This document shows positions 31,396 to 42,231 of a stretch of DNA of 64,000 bases, in pieces (positions within the stretch are counted from its first letter, which is position 1; the number at the start of each line of letters is the position of its first letter). The position numbers were made by a program, and so were the translations under genes. The notes beneath the pieces are model-generated. The model searched no databases. It was given only the letters and a program-made list of their open reading frames with translations, and was not told where the DNA came from. The DNA lies in NCBI GenBank assembly GCA_900618795.1, contig UYJD01000013.1:186001-250000 (forward strand). Direction: 5' to 3'. This DNA comes from Cyanodermella asteris (Eukaryota; Ascomycota; Lecanoromycetes; Ostropales; Stictidaceae).

Positions 31396-33146
31396 ACGAC
31401 TTAGCCCTCAATGAGCACCTGCAGCAGTCATGGCTGTGCAAAGTGCCATGAAGCCTGCTTGGAGGAGAGATGGCAGTGCCATCAATGATTCGTCATGACC
31501 GTGTATGACTATCAGCACCATCGATTCCGAGCGCGCACATGACTTGTTTTTGTTGTTGTTACCCACGTTTCAAGCAACTTTCGCGAGGACGAGGAACGTT
31601 TTATGTACAGGGATAAGTCACTCAACCAAATTGCAATGTGTAATTCTTTGAAATGAGGAACGAATGAAAGGGAAATGTGGATGAACATAGCAACTCTCTT
31701 GTTTCTTTGCGGGCGGGACGACGATAGCCTTTTCTGTTTTTTGTTCCATTTTTTTGCAAATGAGATACCACAAATTTGCTTGCTGTATGTGTTCTCGTGT
31801 TTTTGAGGTTGGCTCATATTCAGTTCGGCATAGCTGTGACATTCCTATGCATAACGGACGTGCAATAGATAGCCCGTATTGATAACGATCAAACATGGCC
31901 TTCGGGCACTTCCCAATATCACAGTGATTGCATCAGGAATGTACAGTATGCCTTGTAGGCAGTGCCTGGGTCATCGATACGACATGTTAGAGTATGGAGT
32001 GGGGACCGCTCCCACAGGCCGGACAGCTCGACAACAGGCGACTTGGAGCTTCCGACGTGAGGACGACTTGCTGCTCATGCCATGATTGTGTTTCATCGTG
32101 CAGCGTGTTCGGCGACAACCACACTTTTTTTTCTTGACTCGGCAGTCTTTTTTCCTGTGCAGCAAGCCCTCTCCAGCTTGCTGCGACAGCACCGCCCGGA
32201 ACACTTTCCAGCAGTTTTGCAGCACGGTCCGTATCGAGCGGAAGCCCGGGAATATCCATCGCCTTTAGTTTGCTGCTGATGATGATGTTGCTGGAGAAAT
32301 TTTGCGGGGTGCTTGAGCAAAGAAGAGAATGCGTTTCGCGTTGCTCAGGCCGCGGTGCTGAGCTTTTGTTGTCGTGAAGTATCCACCAAGCTGTCAGCTT
32401 CGGAAGATTGCTGAATCATTGGACCTGCTTCGTTCATTTTGTTGCTCTGATAGTATGCCGAGCGAACTGAGGTGAAGCAGATGGCAAGTGTCTTTGTCAG
32501 CGTTTGTTTCACGCTCGCTTTGTCAGCGCTTATGATGACGATAAAGTGGTTTTTTTTGGGGGGTTTTTTTTTTTGAGAGAGAGAGAGAGAAAATCACTCC
32601 AGTTTGATCTCCTAGTGCCGTCACTTGCATCGCTTGCAGCTCACGATGTATCTGCTGTTGATATCATTGCAGGCTCCCTTTTTTGCGCTGCTAATCCCTT
32701 TGCCTGGCAGTCGCGAGCCTACTTTCATTTGGAGTGAAGTGTCACCTGCGAGCTTGCTTCATTCGGCGAAAGAGCTTGCTGGTTGTTCATGTTTATTTAT
32801 GAGATCAAGCTGCCTTCACCGGAAGGGTCGTCTGAGCTGCTTCACCCGCGGTCTGTCGCGGCTCTAACATGTTCTGCTCATTCACCTCTTCCAGGGTGAA
32901 GTATCGGCTCATTGTTCTTGTCTCAGCTGGTACGGGTATTTGAACACTTTCCTTCTGCTATAAATGAGCTTCTTTCTCCATCCGCTTTTCATCTGCATCA
33001 GTTTGTATCACGACTGCTTTTGCTCGATCACTTGCAGACCTCTCCCAATCAGAAACCTGCTTGCGTTTGAAACATCCAACCGAAGCAGTACACATCGTTC
33101 TTGACTTTAACATCCTAACACTTGTCGACTGCATTTGCATTTGGAT
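31396..33146. other. Intergenic with low-complexity tract
   Basis: About 1.75 kb, no gene seen. It holds T-, G- and GA-rich simple repeats (32551-32592) and a pyrimidine-rich leader before 33147. Confidence 0.45.
32551..32592. repeat. Simple repeats: T/G homopolymers followed by (GA)n
   Basis: Consecutive runs of T, G and T are followed by about eight GA dinucleotides. Length here may be unreliable in a draft assembly. Confidence 0.85.
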
Positions 33147-34490
33147 ATGGGTCCCCGAAAGAACGCCGCTGGAGGTAACGGTGGTCGTGGAGGAAAGACT
33201 GGGAAAGGAAAAAGTCGCATCACTCAACTTGTGAGCGACGCCATAACCCCAGCGAGCTCTGAGAACAGCGAGGGACAAGGAACCGTAGCCAGCACGAACA
33301 CCTGGCCGTCCGAAGCTGTGCAGAGAGTCAACGAGGATGCTCCAATTCTGAGCAATGCGGATGAGGACCACGGAAACCCTCTCAATTCGACGCCCTTGTC
33401 GACTTCGATCAGAGTTGACGGATGGTTGAGCAGCGGTCCTGAGAGACGCCCAGCGCGGCCTCAACCGCAGCTCGTCAACAGCAGCCCTACACAGCAAAGG
33501 GCTCAGAGAATGGCAATGTCCTTCGCTGAAGCGCCTTCGCAGCCGCCTTTGGTCCCACGTCTACCCCAAAACCCAGCCAACACGCCAGCTGATGAGGATC
33601 TGCCGGCAACTGAGCCAATTGTGAGTAGTCCCTTGGACCCTGCTCAGCGAGAGGCGGTGTTGGCTATTTTCACCGGGCGAGACCCAACATTTGTCTCCAT
33701 AGCGCCAACTGAGTCAGTTGACATTATCATTCCCCCGCGCCCCAACGAGCGCCTGCCCATAGCCCTCGGCGATGGATTTGTCGAGCCAGTCATCAACGCT
33801 TCATTCAGAACGGTGACCACTGATCCATTCCCTGAGAATGCTGGTCCATCCGGAACTCAGGCTGACATTGCCCAGGGAATGCAGGAAGCGCAGGACGATG
33901 CGGATGACGAGATGGAGGGCGACCAGACCGTCAAGGAGGAAATCGACAGTGAGGCATCGACCGTGATTGTCCAGTCTGTGGAATCAGCTGTGCCAATAGC
34001 TTCGCGCAGCAATGCCCGCCTCCTGAGGGAGAATCCCGCCCGAACCCAGCGGTTGAGCAACGAGGCTCCGCCTGCACAAAGACCTGCACGAGGCGCAACA
34101 CGAGCCAGCCGCAATCGCCGTGGTCGAAATTCTAGTCTCGGTGCACTCAACCCGGGCCGCGTCTCCAAGTCGAACAAGAAAAACGTCGCGGGCGTTGCTT
34201 CTGGGGCGAGAGGCGCTCGAGGAGGTACTCGCGGAGCTCGTGGTTCCACGCGAGGAGGAAGAGCCGGCAATGCTGGTCGCGGGAGCGCAGCAGCGCGTGG
34301 TCGTGATGCCCCGATCCCCGGTTCACGGTCTGCTGCCAGAGCTGCAGAAAGGGTTGCAAGACTTGCTGGGCTGGTTCAGGAACGAGCGGTGGAGGCTACT
34401 GCCGCTCGTGACCGTGGTCGCGGGGGAAGAGCTTCTCGTGGTGGTAGGGGTGGGAGGACTGGTCGAGGTGGAAGAGCGGGCAGGGCATGA
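33147..34490 (+). CDS. RGG-box protein, hypothetical
   Basis: 447 residues from the ATG at 33147 (MGPRKNAAGGNGGRGGK). The N-terminus is Gly/Lys-rich, the middle is acidic and disordered (DDADDEMEGDQ, then TVKEEIDSE, which contains a sumoylation-type VKEE). The last ~130 residues are dominated by RGG/RG repeats (GARGARGGTRGARGSTRGG and GRGGRTGRGGRAGRA at the very end). RGG tails bind RNA and are arginine-methylated in many proteins. No RRM, KH or other folded RNA-binding domain is visible. Codon use and a clean ATG support a gene, but the low complexity makes it less sure than most here. Confidence 0.6.
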   Translation: MGPRKNAAGGNGGRGGKTGKGKSRITQLVSDAITPASSENSEGQGTVASTNTWPSEAVQRVNEDAPILSNADEDHGNPLNSTPLSTSIRVDGWLSSGPERRPARPQPQLVNSSPTQQRAQRMAMSFAEAPSQPPLVPRLPQNPANTPADEDLPATEPIVSSPLDPAQREAVLAIFTGRDPTFVSIAPTESVDIIIPPRPNERLPIALGDGFVEPVINASFRTVTTDPFPENAGPSGTQADIAQGMQEAQDDADDEMEGDQTVKEEIDSEASTVIVQSVESAVPIASRSNARLLRENPARTQRLSNEAPPAQRPARGATRASRNRRGRNSSLGALNPGRVSKSNKKNVAGVASGARGARGGTRGARGSTRGGRAGNAGRGSAAARGRDAPIPGSRSAARAAERVARLAGLVQERAVEATAARDRGRGGRASRGGRGGRTGRGGRAGRA

Positions 34491-35790
34491 ATTCTCACAA
34501 CAGCTTCGCAACGACGTCTTCACGCTGTCGATCATGATCACGATCACACGTGTTGCTGGAGCGTCGTTGTCAGTGATTACGCTCTGCTCGCAGTGCGAGG
34601 TCGAGGAAACCACGTTTGGATCACTATACGGCGTTAGCCATGTCTCGTCGCGAGTCTTCTAGTCAGCCGGCCGATTTCCAGTCGTGGGCGTCCCTGCTCA
34701 CTTTCGAAACTCTCATTTCCCCCTCAAACGTTGCTGTTCCTCCGTCCCTTCATTATCAACAATCGAGCAGCAGCGTCCAAAAACCAGAAGCGGCGACGTC
34801 ACATCCAAAAGGGCAAAAGCCGCTGAAAAACGCCCAGTCGCCGGCGCTACGCAGGTAGAGTTGCGGCGAACTGCTTAGAACAAAGCTCGATCTCTACTGA
34901 AATAGCAGAGCAGGAGCAGATCACAGTCTGCTCGGAAAAAAACCATGCCCTTACCAAGTACGGCGGTGAGCGTCCTTCTAGCCCTAGAGAATTCTCTGAC
35001 GTGGATCGGGGCATATCACCTGACAACAAGAGCCACGTCGAGTTTGCTCGTTCTGTTTCTACCCACGGCATGCTTCAATTTGTTCTTGCCAATGACGGAG
35101 GGTAATTGGACCGCAATAGCCTTGGAATTGACTCACGGGACCGTCTCCGGACGAGCATCTGAACTTCAAAGATGCGTTCGTGATACGGAGCGTGGTTTGT
35201 TGGTGCGGATAGAATTGGGGGCTGCGAGCCTTGTTAGCCCTTCCCGGGATTGCAGCAATTACATCCACAGGGTTTGTCAGTTTGGTTGAGAATATACATG
35301 AGTGCGGTGTGTGCGGAGCGGAGATGAAACTGTGAAGATGCCCAGCACACGTTGTTTTAGTTTGCCGATATTCAATAAATCTTGCAACTCGAACTTTGCT
35401 TTCTTGACTCCGTTGACGTGATTGTAGCATCTCGAGAGCGCTTTCCAATTTCTTCCTTCCCACTCAGAAGCCGCCTTCGTCCTCATGCGATCCTGAGCCA
35501 TCACCAAGCAAGCTGCTATGATCTGTTCCAAAATCGACGTGGTAAGACAGCGTGGTCAAAGGGCTCATGGATGATAACAATGAAAGCCCTTCCGCCAAGT
35601 CTCCGATACAATCGCGACACCATCGACGGACTTACGTTGTCTTTATTGGCTCAAACGACACCAGCAATGCCTGTTTCTTTGGGACCAGATCTCTGCAAGA
35701 CTGCATATCTGGATTCTTGCCCGCACTGCCGGCACAAAAATCATACATCACAGATCACAGATAAATTGCATCCTCAAACTGCCAATCAAT
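34491..35790. other. Intergenic, no gene seen
   Basis: About 1.3 kb downstream of the RGG gene and upstream of the first secreted-peptide gene. Overlapping frames are shadows or random. Confidence 0.4.
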
Positions 35791-35994
35791 ATGAAATTCC
35801 TCTACCTAGTCTCGGCGACCTTTTTCATCGCCACAGGCATGGCGGTTCCGGCGGCCGATCATGGCCTGCATCGACGCCAGTGCACAACCGCGTGGATAAA
35901 GTGTACTGGACCCTTCTTCGATCAAATTGCCAAAGCCTTCGCCGGCGACTGCGGCGCAAGAACCCATTGCGAATGCGGTTTCTGCAACACTTAG
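35791..35994 (+). CDS. Small secreted 6-Cys peptide precursor, copy 1 (67 aa)
   Basis: Single exon. A signal peptide (MKFLYLVSATFFIATGMA) is followed by a short pro-segment that ends HRR at residues 27-29, a dibasic Kex2-type site. This leaves a 38-residue peptide that starts with Gln30, which can cyclise to pyroglutamate. It holds six Cys at 31, 38, 54, 60, 62 and 65, spaced x6, x15, x5, x1, x2, and ends THCECGFCNT. A helix-like stretch (FFDQIAKAFAG) lies between Cys2 and Cys3. The layout is that of small effector-like or antimicrobial-like fungal peptides; I recognise no named family. A 64%-identical copy lies 461 nt downstream. Function unknown. Confidence 0.8.
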   Translation: MKFLYLVSATFFIATGMAVPAADHGLHRRQCTTAWIKCTGPFFDQIAKAFAGDCGARTHCECGFCNT

Positions 35995-36455
35995 GACGCA
36001 TGGAGCGCAGAATGCCAGCACGCCCGCGCACATGGTGGCCCATCACGAAATCATGGCCGCAATTCAGCCGGCCACCAAATACGATGAGACGGCGTTTCCA
36101 CGAGACCGTCTGATCTAATTATACAAGACTGGTCGCATTGACGTTGACACTATCACGAGGCCCAAAGTCGGACGCTGGATCCCTTCATCACGTATAAGTA
36201 TCAAGACATCCATCTCTTTTGATTCTGGCCCTGTCCCATTCTCTCCACTGCTCTGACACGGCCCCCTCTTCCAGTTGACCCATCATCAATCTTTCTCCAA
36301 CTTCACTCGAGCTTTTATATATCGTCATCAACAACATAGCTCTCCTCAAGCTGGCCATCACCCAGCCTGCCTGAGCTCTCAACGACACATTTGCCACAAA
36401 CCAAACCAAACTAGACTCGATTTGAGCCACTCTCAAAACTCATATCTCCAGCACA
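35995..36455. promoter_or_regulatory. Region between the twin peptide genes; promoter of copy 2
   Basis: 461 bp. A TATA-like stretch, TTTTATATAT at 36313-36322, lies about 135 nt before the second ATG, and a pyrimidine/CA-rich leader follows it. Copy 1's 3' UTR must also lie here. Confidence 0.45.
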
Positions 36456-36659
36456 ATGAAGTTCATTCTTCTCATCTCTGCCAGCTTGTTCGTCACCGCA
36501 GGCATGGCGGCCCCGTCAACAGATCATAGCCTCCATCGACGCCAATGCAAAACCTGGTGGAAACCTTGCAGTGGAGGCGTCTTCGATCAGATTCGCGAAG
36601 CTTTCTCCGGTGAATGTGGCGCCCAAACCCATTGCGAGTGCGGCTTCTGTAACACTTAG
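36456..36659 (+). CDS. Small secreted 6-Cys peptide precursor, copy 2 (67 aa)
   Basis: Same length and plan as the gene 461 nt upstream: signal peptide MKFILLISASLFVTAGMA, Kex2-type HRR at 27-29, and a 38-residue peptide that starts QCKTWWKPC. The six Cys positions are identical and the last ten residues (THCECGFCNT) are unchanged. I count 43 of 67 residues identical. Differences cluster between Cys1 and Cys3 (KTWWKP against TTAWIK; GGVFDQIREAFSGE against GPFFDQIAKAFAGD), while the pro-site and the C-terminal four-Cys knot are kept. Tandem duplication followed by divergence is the simplest explanation. Both copies look intact. Confidence 0.8.
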   Translation: MKFILLISASLFVTAGMAAPSTDHSLHRRQCKTWWKPCSGGVFDQIREAFSGECGAQTHCECGFCNT

Positions 36660-39427
36660 GGCACCTCGAACGTTCAGGACTTTTAGGGTGAATGAGACAC
36701 TTTCGAACATGATATCAATATTCGTCATGCATGCACTGATTGTTTATCTGGGCTTTTGTAGATCGATCTTGGTATATTGGGTGATAACCTCGTAGTTACG
36801 AATTTGCAGACGTCACGACCGGTGCGGTTTCTTGGCGGGCCGTTGGTGAAGGTCTGAGATGTTCAAAATCTGGATTATTTGGTGTTGAAAACGGTGTGGC
36901 GCATGCGTATAGGGAGACATGCGGGGCTTCTTGGCGCTTGGCTGGGTGAGATCAGCGAGATCAGCGAGCTTCCCCGGGGGCTCAGCGCAGTGCCATAGTG
37001 AGATGGGCCGCTAACGTACCCGCTATCACAGTCGATCATTCGTGGCAATTGGTGAGCAATCAGCTTGGCGAACAATTCACTACACCTTTCCTCCACCTTG
37101 CTTCTATGCGAAATGTCACTCAGCTTGTCACTGCTCAATGTGGCAATCGACCTCTCCATAGGGCTGTGCTGTTGGGTCTGTCTGCAACGCAGCAAGTGCC
37201 GACCGTCATTCGTATCCCTGGCTCCTGGGCACTTGTTCTCGATTCATGTAAAGCACAGGCCACAGCCTCGCAATAAGTCATGACTTCTGACATATTCATG
37301 TACAGTCATCAATATCTTGACGAGATGAGAGGAGGGGGATAAATGCTGTTGTTGTCTGTCCTCGCAGTGAATGATCTATGTTTAGTGCTGTGGCAAAGAC
37401 GCCGGGCCGTGTTGAAGCCCACGGTCGTCAACCTGACCTGGACCTTCAGGTAAATCTGGCTATTCATGACTCGTTTTCGGATCGCTGACCGGAGGTCTAC
37501 ACCTGGCCTTCGAGGTTGTAGACTCGTGAAGGCCAACCTGCTCAGTCTCTGACCTGCGGTCATCTCTTGGAGAATGCCATATGCAAGAAAATACGGGCCA
37601 CCTCGAAAAGACCTATCGTGTTGCGATAAGAGTGACACAAAGAAGGTCTTGTCATCCAGCCATGGTCGCGAAACGCTTAAGGTACAGTTGAAGTCGGTCA
37701 ACACAGCCGTCAGAACTTGACAACGAGGTCAGTCAGCCTTACATGGCTTGAGCCGAGGCCTCGAAATCCCACGACACGGTCAAACAACACGAAGAGCCAT
37801 CTCGAGATGCTAGCCAGATTTTTTGTGAACAGCCGTGAAGAGGCCGGATGACAGCGACTGGGCAGATGCCAAAGCTTTAATGGAACCACGCCCAAACAGC
37901 GTGGTGTTGCTTCAGGGCTAAAAATGGTTGGATGAGACGCTTTCGGTGACATGTACCGACCCGTGGGTCTGGCGCATGGCCGGTGCGAGGCGTACTCTGA
38001 CTGCTCCAACGTGTCTCTTCCAACAGGTCCGGCCCTGCCACCAGATACAGTCGGTTCTCGCGTCGTCTTGCGTGCTTTTGCGTTCAGTGAAACATCATCG
38101 CCTACGGTATTTTGAGAGCTCACGATCCTTCTACCAGTGCTGTGCTATTGTTGCCGGCGGCTTGACGAGGGCTTTGATTGTTTGACGATGTGAGGTCGTC
38201 AAAACGGCCGGCCGCTGCCATGACTATGCAGATGTTACATGTTGTGTCCTACCGTGCAGCTATGCTTAGCTTGAAGCTATTCGCGCTGCGACCGAACGCA
38301 TGTATGCAAATGAGAAGTCAAAGCAAGCTGGTTTCCATTCTGGGCTTGCAGCTGCGGTAATCCGTTGGTTCGTCAGTCCGCTCTTCTGGAAGCAGAGAAC
38401 ACCAGCCACAGCAGTCATGTGCCGGGATACAAGTCTAGCTCTACCGAGTATTGATGAATTAGGTCTGGCAAATCGTTGGACTCGGAGGGCGCCTATGCAG
38501 TCTATTCTAGGGTGGCTGATATAGCCAAAGTATTTCCGGCAGCGACCCATACACATTTAGCGGGTCGGTCGCGATTGTGCTCGAACAGAGCTGAAGGGCG
38601 AGGGTGAGTATATGGCAAGGACCCATTTGTATGCAAGGCACTCTGCCGGGCCTCTAAAACGGCCTCTGCGCCAGGACGGAATAGGAATCTTACTTGGCAC
38701 GCTTCGCAGGTACTTTGTCGATGGTGGTAAGGATTAGCCGCAATGCGGTGAAGTGAGGCTGTGCGAGCACTAGCGCGGCACCGTTGTCTTCGTCCAGCTC
38801 CCGATGCTGCGGCTGCTCTTCACTCTACCTCCTCACCGTTATTACTGCATCGATTGGGGACGACAAGCGCCATCTCTGACAGACGCAGGGTGCTCTCCCC
38901 GCTGCCATCTGCTGCCCTGACCGCTCTTACGTAGCATCCGATCTGATGTATGCCAATTCGGGCCTGGAAACCTTCTTTGACCTCATCGTGTTTGCTTTCC
39001 TACCTCTGGCCAGCTCAAGCTGGGTCAACCCCAGCGGCGACCTGACGGTCACTCCGAGGTACTTTTCCAACTTCCATAGGATCGTATGTAAAGATGGTGA
39101 TGGCTGTGGCGTTCCATCTGCTCCCCTTCACCGACTTCGTACATGACAAGCCTTGATACCAAGCTTGATCTACTTTGCTTCTTCTCCATTCGATTTGCCT
39201 GAGGCGTTTTTGACGACATCTTGATATACCTTCACGCAGTCCATAGAAGTCTGCTTACAACCTTCACTTCTCTCATCATACAGTACTCTTTTGCCACATC
39301 ACAGTCACAGTCACTGAGTCATCCACTGAATGTCAGTTCTGTTTTTCAATTACCATTCGAAGCAGTGTCGAACATATCTCGTCGGGGATCGCTCGATGAA
39401 GCATCCCTTGTCCATTGCCCCTGGCCA
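36660..39427. other. 2.8-kb intergenic region, no gene seen
   Basis: No coding pattern on either strand. A short imperfect hairpin (GGCCTTCGAG ... CTCGTGAAGGCC) lies at about 37505-37534. The final ~200 nt, rich in CTT/CAC, probably form the 5' leader of the next gene. Confidence 0.4.
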
Positions 39428-40501
39428 ATGGACGTTGCGCCTTCACAACCTCCAAGCCTGCCCACCCTCGCCCCGAGAAGTCCAACCCCGTCGACGGGGC
39501 CGGACATTTGCGTTGATTGCTTGCGACCCTCCGCCGTCGTCATCCGGGAGAAGAGAAAGGGAACACACCCTCCGACAGGGCGTATCGTTGGCTTGACCCC
39601 GGAGCAATGTCGGCAGGAGTGGAGCCCCAACTTGTCGTGGTCGATTATGCAGTGGCAGTGTCGCGAATGTTCTGCTTTGTGGTTTTCATACTATTTCTAC
39701 TACGACGTGTACGACGGGCGGTGGCATGGGAAGAACGACTCTCCTACGCATCTCTTGAAGAAGGCTCAGGAGAAGGGGACGCTGAGGGATTGGCCTCAGA
39801 GTCACAGCCAGAGCTCTTCTCCGGCGGCGGGGTCGAGGCCGAAGAAGCCCAGGATCGATATCCGTCAGTCGACATCTCGAGAAGCTCTCCAGAATACACC
39901 TCCAGAGTCGAGTACCTCCACTTCAGTACCGATGCCTCTGGCCACTTCCAGCCCTTTCTTCGGAGCGCGAACGTCCCAGGCACCGGTCGTCAGTCTCGGC
40001 GAGTCGTACATTGCCGATATATACAGCAGACAACACGAAACCGCCCAAACCTCACCAGCACCATCGATCGAAGCCCATGGTCTAGGCATTCTCCAGCAAC
40101 CAGAACTCATCCGTCACATCAGGCGACCATCACAAGTCAGACGCCGCGTCTCAAGCCATCACGAACGCAGTCTTCCCGATGTGCAAGAAGAGGGACACGA
40201 GCGTATAAGACGCGTACCCAGAGACATTGCTCGCAGAGACCATTTTGTCATCCGAAGTCCATCAGCGTCTAGTCCGAGGAACGCAGCTGGTCAGCCCATG
40301 ACCCCCCACTCAGCGACGGAATCGCGACCCATCAGCGCGGGCGTGTCTGAAGACTTCGAGCCCTCGGACGAGTCAGCGAGGCATCACAGGCGGGGCGACA
40401 ACTTCGACATCACAAACTTCAACCGCATGCGCCGATACGGTGCTTGCGAATGGTGTCGCAAGCGAAAGAAGCGATGCTCCGTCTCCCACCACGTGCGATG
40501 A
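39428..40501 (+). CDS. Putative zinc-motif protein A (CxxCxxLW ... C-x2-C-x6-C-x3-H)
   Basis: 357 residues from the ATG at 39428; the frame extends upstream to 39221 without a convincing start. The N-terminal part holds ICVDCLRPS and, 50 residues on, QCRECSALWFSYYFYY (Cys78, Cys81), a zinc-ribbon or GATA-finger-like arrangement. A long disordered Ser/Pro/Arg-rich middle follows. The extreme C-terminus reads YGACEWCRKRKKRCSVSHH (Cys340, Cys343, Cys350, His354), like the first half of a fungal Zn2Cys6 cluster with the rest missing and a His in place. The next gene (42232) has the same two-ended layout. A nuclear DNA-binding role is plausible from the basic finger but not shown. A hidden 3' exon cannot be excluded. 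Confidence 0.65.
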   Translation: MDVAPSQPPSLPTLAPRSPTPSTGPDICVDCLRPSAVVIREKRKGTHPPTGRIVGLTPEQCRQEWSPNLSWSIMQWQCRECSALWFSYYFYYDVYDGRWHGKNDSPTHLLKKAQEKGTLRDWPQSHSQSSSPAAGSRPKKPRIDIRQSTSREALQNTPPESSTSTSVPMPLATSSPFFGARTSQAPVVSLGESYIADIYSRQHETAQTSPAPSIEAHGLGILQQPELIRHIRRPSQVRRRVSSHHERSLPDVQEEGHERIRRVPRDIARRDHFVIRSPSASSPRNAAGQPMTPHSATESRPISAGVSEDFEPSDESARHHRRGDNFDITNFNRMRRYGACEWCRKRKKRCSVSHHVR

Positions 40502-42231
40502 TGCAGCCAAAAGCCATGCTGAGATCAAGAAAGCCTGTGCTTGCGGTGCCATGTCGAAATGTTTACGAAGCGAGGCGCTCTGGGATGAAACGCAAGATCC
40601 GAAAGAGAAAGAGATATACGGACTGTAAACTGAAACAAACCTCTGGAAGGCTGGCTGGATGGGTTGCTACGTTCCTTGTGCAAGACGCTTTAACGAGATA
40701 CCACATTGTCGTGTTTTTTTTTCTTTGTGTTTTCTTGGGGGTTCGTGCTTGCTGCTGCTATTTCCGGAGGGATTTCAGTTTCGATGCATAGCACGTGAGC
40801 GGGGAGGCAAAGTATACGCCGGGAGACGGAACTATTATTGATTCCTGTACTTTATGGCCCTGGCCTCTGGCAGGCTGGGCTGCATATTTAGATGCTAAAT
40901 TGAACATCGTCAGCATACATACTCGAGTTGGTGGCAAATGTGATGTTCCGTGATGCTACGTCGGTGTTGAAACTTGCATCGCCGTTGATCGCTGTTGTTC
41001 TTTTATCGAAATTGTATATTGGAGCCAATGTCAATGCCGCTCTGGCAGCAAGCACATTTAAGGCAACGACTACCTGTTCGTGATTTTAATCTCCCAGACA
41101 CGAAGCCAAGATGGCCATTCACATTTGGAGTCGTGTTCCAGGCACGCGAATTTCGCGAGGCAAGCACCAACGAATGAACTCCAGCGTCACTTTGTGGCGA
41201 GATTACTCTGAAATGAGCTCATCAAGCATAGACCACCCAATCTCCACGTTCGAGGATCAGACTACAAACTCTAGTGTCTTATCACGGCTCCCACAAGATC
41301 TGCTTCTATTCATAGCCGTGCATACGATCGTCGTTATACAGTACGTGCAGCGCCAGCTGCAAAAGTTACTTCCGTCAGCTAGGGGAAGCAATGTAACCGG
41401 TGTCCCCGCAGTCAGCTTGATGCAACGATGCATGCCGGCACACAAGCTCGCTGACGGTGCAACAGATTGAGGCACATTTGACAAAGTATAATGGAGCCTT
41501 GGAAGCTTGCAGCAGCGAATAAGGTTGCAGCACGCAACGATCTGCACAGCCACTGTTCTCCGCGAAATAGTAGCGCGGCCGCATCAACCGGACACTCCTT
41601 CGGCGATTGCAGCGCTCTTCTCATCAGTGACTGACGACCTCTAATTGAGCATCAAGGCCACTGTACTTGAGCAAATGCGGGTGGGCGCTAACTTTCTACT
41701 ACGGCCGGACACTGTCCGGACACTCAATATCCTTGCACCGACATATTCTCATTTCTGCATCTAGCGCTTTCAGCCCTGGGATCTATCTACGTATGCATCG
41801 CAGTCTGCTCTGTCCGGCGTGGGCTGCATGCCGTCATGAGCTAGGCCACCGCGCCTTGATGAGCCCTGTGCGGAGTGAGCAACGCCTTGATCTAGGCCGG
41901 GGAACTCGTCTCTTGCCGAGAAACGTGCTTATTTAGGACTAGCCAGGCAAATCATGGTACAAAATTCCGGCGTTGGCTGCTCCTACATATTAAGCTTGAC
42001 CGGCCACATCTGCTCTTTCTTTGGGAGTGGAGGGTTCCTCGAGGAATTCCTACCTTCATTCATCTCCTCATCGCCACTGTCATTCATTTATATCTCTATC
42101 CATGGGACGGTCCATCACTCATTTCTGATATCGTCTTCATTTCATATATACTTAAGATAACTCAGTTCAGTATTACCATCAAGCACACACGACGCCTCCA
42201 ACCCGACCTGAATGCCTGACGACGCGCCATC
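40502..42231. other. Intergenic, no gene seen
   Basis: About 1.7 kb between the two zinc-motif genes. A 15-nt perfect palindrome, CCGGACACTGTCCGG, lies at about 41704-41718, next to two more CCGGACACT words. A TATA-like tatatac stretch is near 42145, before the second gene. Confidence 0.4.

Noticed and set aside
34120-34662. 180-codon plus-strand frame
   Set aside because: A shifted reading of the RGG repeats; the RGG frame fits better and has a clean start and stop.
41704-41718. Perfect palindrome CCGGACACTGTCCGG as an operator or terminal repeat
   Set aside because: One short palindrome without a matching partner or nearby transposase; kept only as a note.
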